A stretch of DNA of 23,880 bases, from the IMG/VR virus record IMGVR_UViG_3300028840_000875, positions 1 to 23,880 of that record; one strand, 5' to 3'. The stretch's first letter is position 1. The number at the start of each line of letters is the position of its first letter. The notes under the pieces are model-generated. The model ran no database searches. It saw only the letters and a list, made by a program, of their open reading frames with translations, and was not told where the DNA came from. Origin of the DNA: a virus. Positions 22,631 to 23,880 of this stretch are shown one piece after another. The translations under genes were made by a program, and so were the position numbers.

Positions 22631-23880
22631 ATGGAAAACCAATCAAGTAAAATGAGAACATCCACCCCCCAAGAGGCAGGTAGTTCAATGGCAACGCCTG
22701 TCTCTTCCCCCTATACACAAACATCAAGTTACGATGGTAATGAAACATTTGATGTAAGAAGCGTGATTGAACGCTTGCGTTCTTCTCCATCCGCAACATC
22801 AGAGGAAGAATATGTCGCCCCGACTGCTGAAGATACACAAGAAGAAGATGGTTATGATATTGGGTCGCTGATACGTTCTCTACGTCCTTCGACGGGTTTA
22901 CGAGATGCCCTACCTTCTGTGACAGAGTCTGTGTCAACAGGAGCGGAAGAAGAGTATTACGCAAGTGATGAGGGAATGAAAGGGCATATTGTAGCCACTA
23001 TCCGTCCTGAGGAAATAGAAGATATTGCAGCAAAATATGGAGTAGAAGAGGCTCCATTGCGTGGGTATTTGGACTGGGTAGGAGGTACAATATATGGCGA
23101 GGATATGGATGTGACGACACAGGCTGGTAGTTTGTTACAAGAAAGCTTACTTCTAGGACTTCCCGGATGGCTACGTAAGAAATTTGAAGACGACGACACA
23201 GAAAAAGCTATGGACGAAGTGAGAGACTTAGTACGTTCAAGACAAGGAATAGCTCGTACAGCTCTTGATATAGGAACTGGTGTAGCAGCAGCGGTTCTTA
23301 CAGGTGGCGGAACAGCCCTGTTGAAAGTGGGGGCATCGGCTGTCTCTAAAACAGCAGCAGCTAAAATAGCTCAGTCTACAGCAAAATCCGTTGTAGCAAA
23401 GAACGCAGCAGAGACAAGTTTAACAGCCATTCTGACAACAACAGCAAAGCAAGGTGCTATATATGGAGGCTTGTCTGGACTTGCAGAGTCTGAATCAGAT
23501 AGTGAATTTTCTGGAATAGCAAAAGGAGCAGCACTTGGTGTTGCGGCAGGTATGGCTCTTCAAGGAATTGTACGAGGCGGTACAGCTACTTATAAACACA
23601 TAACAGCTAATAGAAAAAAAGTGGAACAGGAGGTGGCGGATGCCTTAGCTCCTGTACAAGATGACATACTTGATGCACACGTGCAAATGTATGGTGATGT
23701 AGAGTCTAAAATTGTCGACGCAATGCAAACACCTTATGTTATATTACCCGACGAAGCACTAGATGCAATGGCAATACGACCTACAACATATCTTCTGTCT
23801 TTTGCTGACGCCTCTCCTGCCTTCTTTAATGGAGCAGTTTCATCTATTTTTCCCATACGTTTAAGCCGTATTGCCATTGC
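22631..23880 (+). CDS. Large virion-like protein, 3' end outside window
   Basis: The frame opened by the ATG at 22631 (GGAG at 22617-22620, ten bases upstream) has no stop up to the window end, giving 416 complete codons. Residues 1-115 are Ser/Thr/Glu-rich and probably disordered, with two related short elements (Val-Ile-Glu-Arg-Leu-Arg-Ser and Ser-Leu-Ile-Arg-Ser-Leu-Arg). Residues about 120-205 look folded and helical. From 210 to 240 and from 275 to 320 the chain is Gly/Ala-rich and hydrophobic (Gly-Thr-Gly-Val-Ala-Ala-Ala-Val-Leu, then Gly-Ala-Ala-Leu-Gly-Val-Ala-Ala-Gly), separated by an Ala/Lys/Ser helix. This pattern suits a large ejected or membrane-penetrating protein. Any peptidoglycan hydrolase, polyvalent or polymerase domain would lie beyond the window. 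Low-complexity composition makes family assignment unsafe. Confidence 0.7.
   Translation, partial: MENQSSKMRTSTPQEAGSSMATPVSSPYTQTSSYDGNETFDVRSVIERLRSSPSATSEEEYVAPTAEDTQEEDGYDIGSLIRSLRPSTGLRDALPSVTESVSTGAEEEYYASDEGMKGHIVATIRPEEIEDIAAKYGVEEAPLRGYLDWVGGTIYGEDMDVTTQAGSLLQESLLLGLPGWLRKKFEDDDTEKAMDEVRDLVRSRQGIARTALDIGTGVAAAVLTGGGTALLKVGASAVSKTAAAKIAQSTAKSVVAKNAAETSLTAILTTTAKQGAIYGGLSGLAESESDSEFSGIAKGAALGVAAGMALQGIVRGGTATYKHITANRKKVEQEVADALAPVQDDILDAHVQMYGDVESKIVDAMQTPYVILPDEALDAMAIRPTTYLLSFADASPAFFNGAVSSIFPIRLSRIAI

Overview
This window is a block of virion structural and assembly genes from a tailed double-stranded DNA phage, most probably short-tailed (podovirus-like) because a neck adaptor, a nozzle-like protein and a run of coiled-coil internal virion proteins lie together and no tail tube, sheath or tape-measure gene is seen. 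All 15 supported genes are on the + strand, tightly packed, with Shine-Dalgarno sequences. The DNA is A+T-rich with a strong bias to A/T-ending codons. Good Shine-Dalgarno sites and sigma-70-like -10 boxes point to a bacterial host with ordinary translation and promoter signals. I cannot name the host or a close relative. The tetranucleotide GATC occurs only nine times in 23.9 kb.

Layout. (1) Head: the 3' part of a scaffolding-like gene (2-859), a major capsid protein (915-2279) with a strong ribosome binding site, a strong intrinsic terminator overlapping a promoter-like element, a head-fibre/decoration-like protein (2403-3116) with a coiled-coil tandem repeat, and a second strong terminator (3130-3170). 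(2) Host-recognition cassette: a 1239-residue tail fibre (3187-6906), a 401-residue fibre/spike with a self-cleaving Peptidase_S74 chaperone (6937-8142), a small membrane-anchored protein of unknown role (8144-8719), a hairpin leader, and a second S74 fibre/spike of 573 residues (8810-10531). (3) A promoter-like element and hairpin, then a 72-residue holin/XhlA-like protein (10638-10856) and a very acidic, Met-rich 86-residue protein. (4) Neck and tail: an adaptor-like protein (11148-12143) and a very large nozzle-like protein (12162-16247). (5) Probable ejection proteins: 857, 285, 268 and 685 residues, then the start of another large protein (22631 to the window end), several with one hydrophobic or glycine-rich segment in an otherwise helical, charged chain.

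Reading of the whole (inference): scaffold and capsid protein build the head, the post-MCP protein may decorate it, adaptor and nozzle form the tail, the three fibre genes give receptor binding, and the helical proteins at the right would be packed inside the head and ejected to make a conduit through the envelope. Terminase, portal, replication genes and endolysin are not in this window. There is no stretch over about 125 bases without a gene, and I see no tRNA, CRISPR, IS element or integrase.
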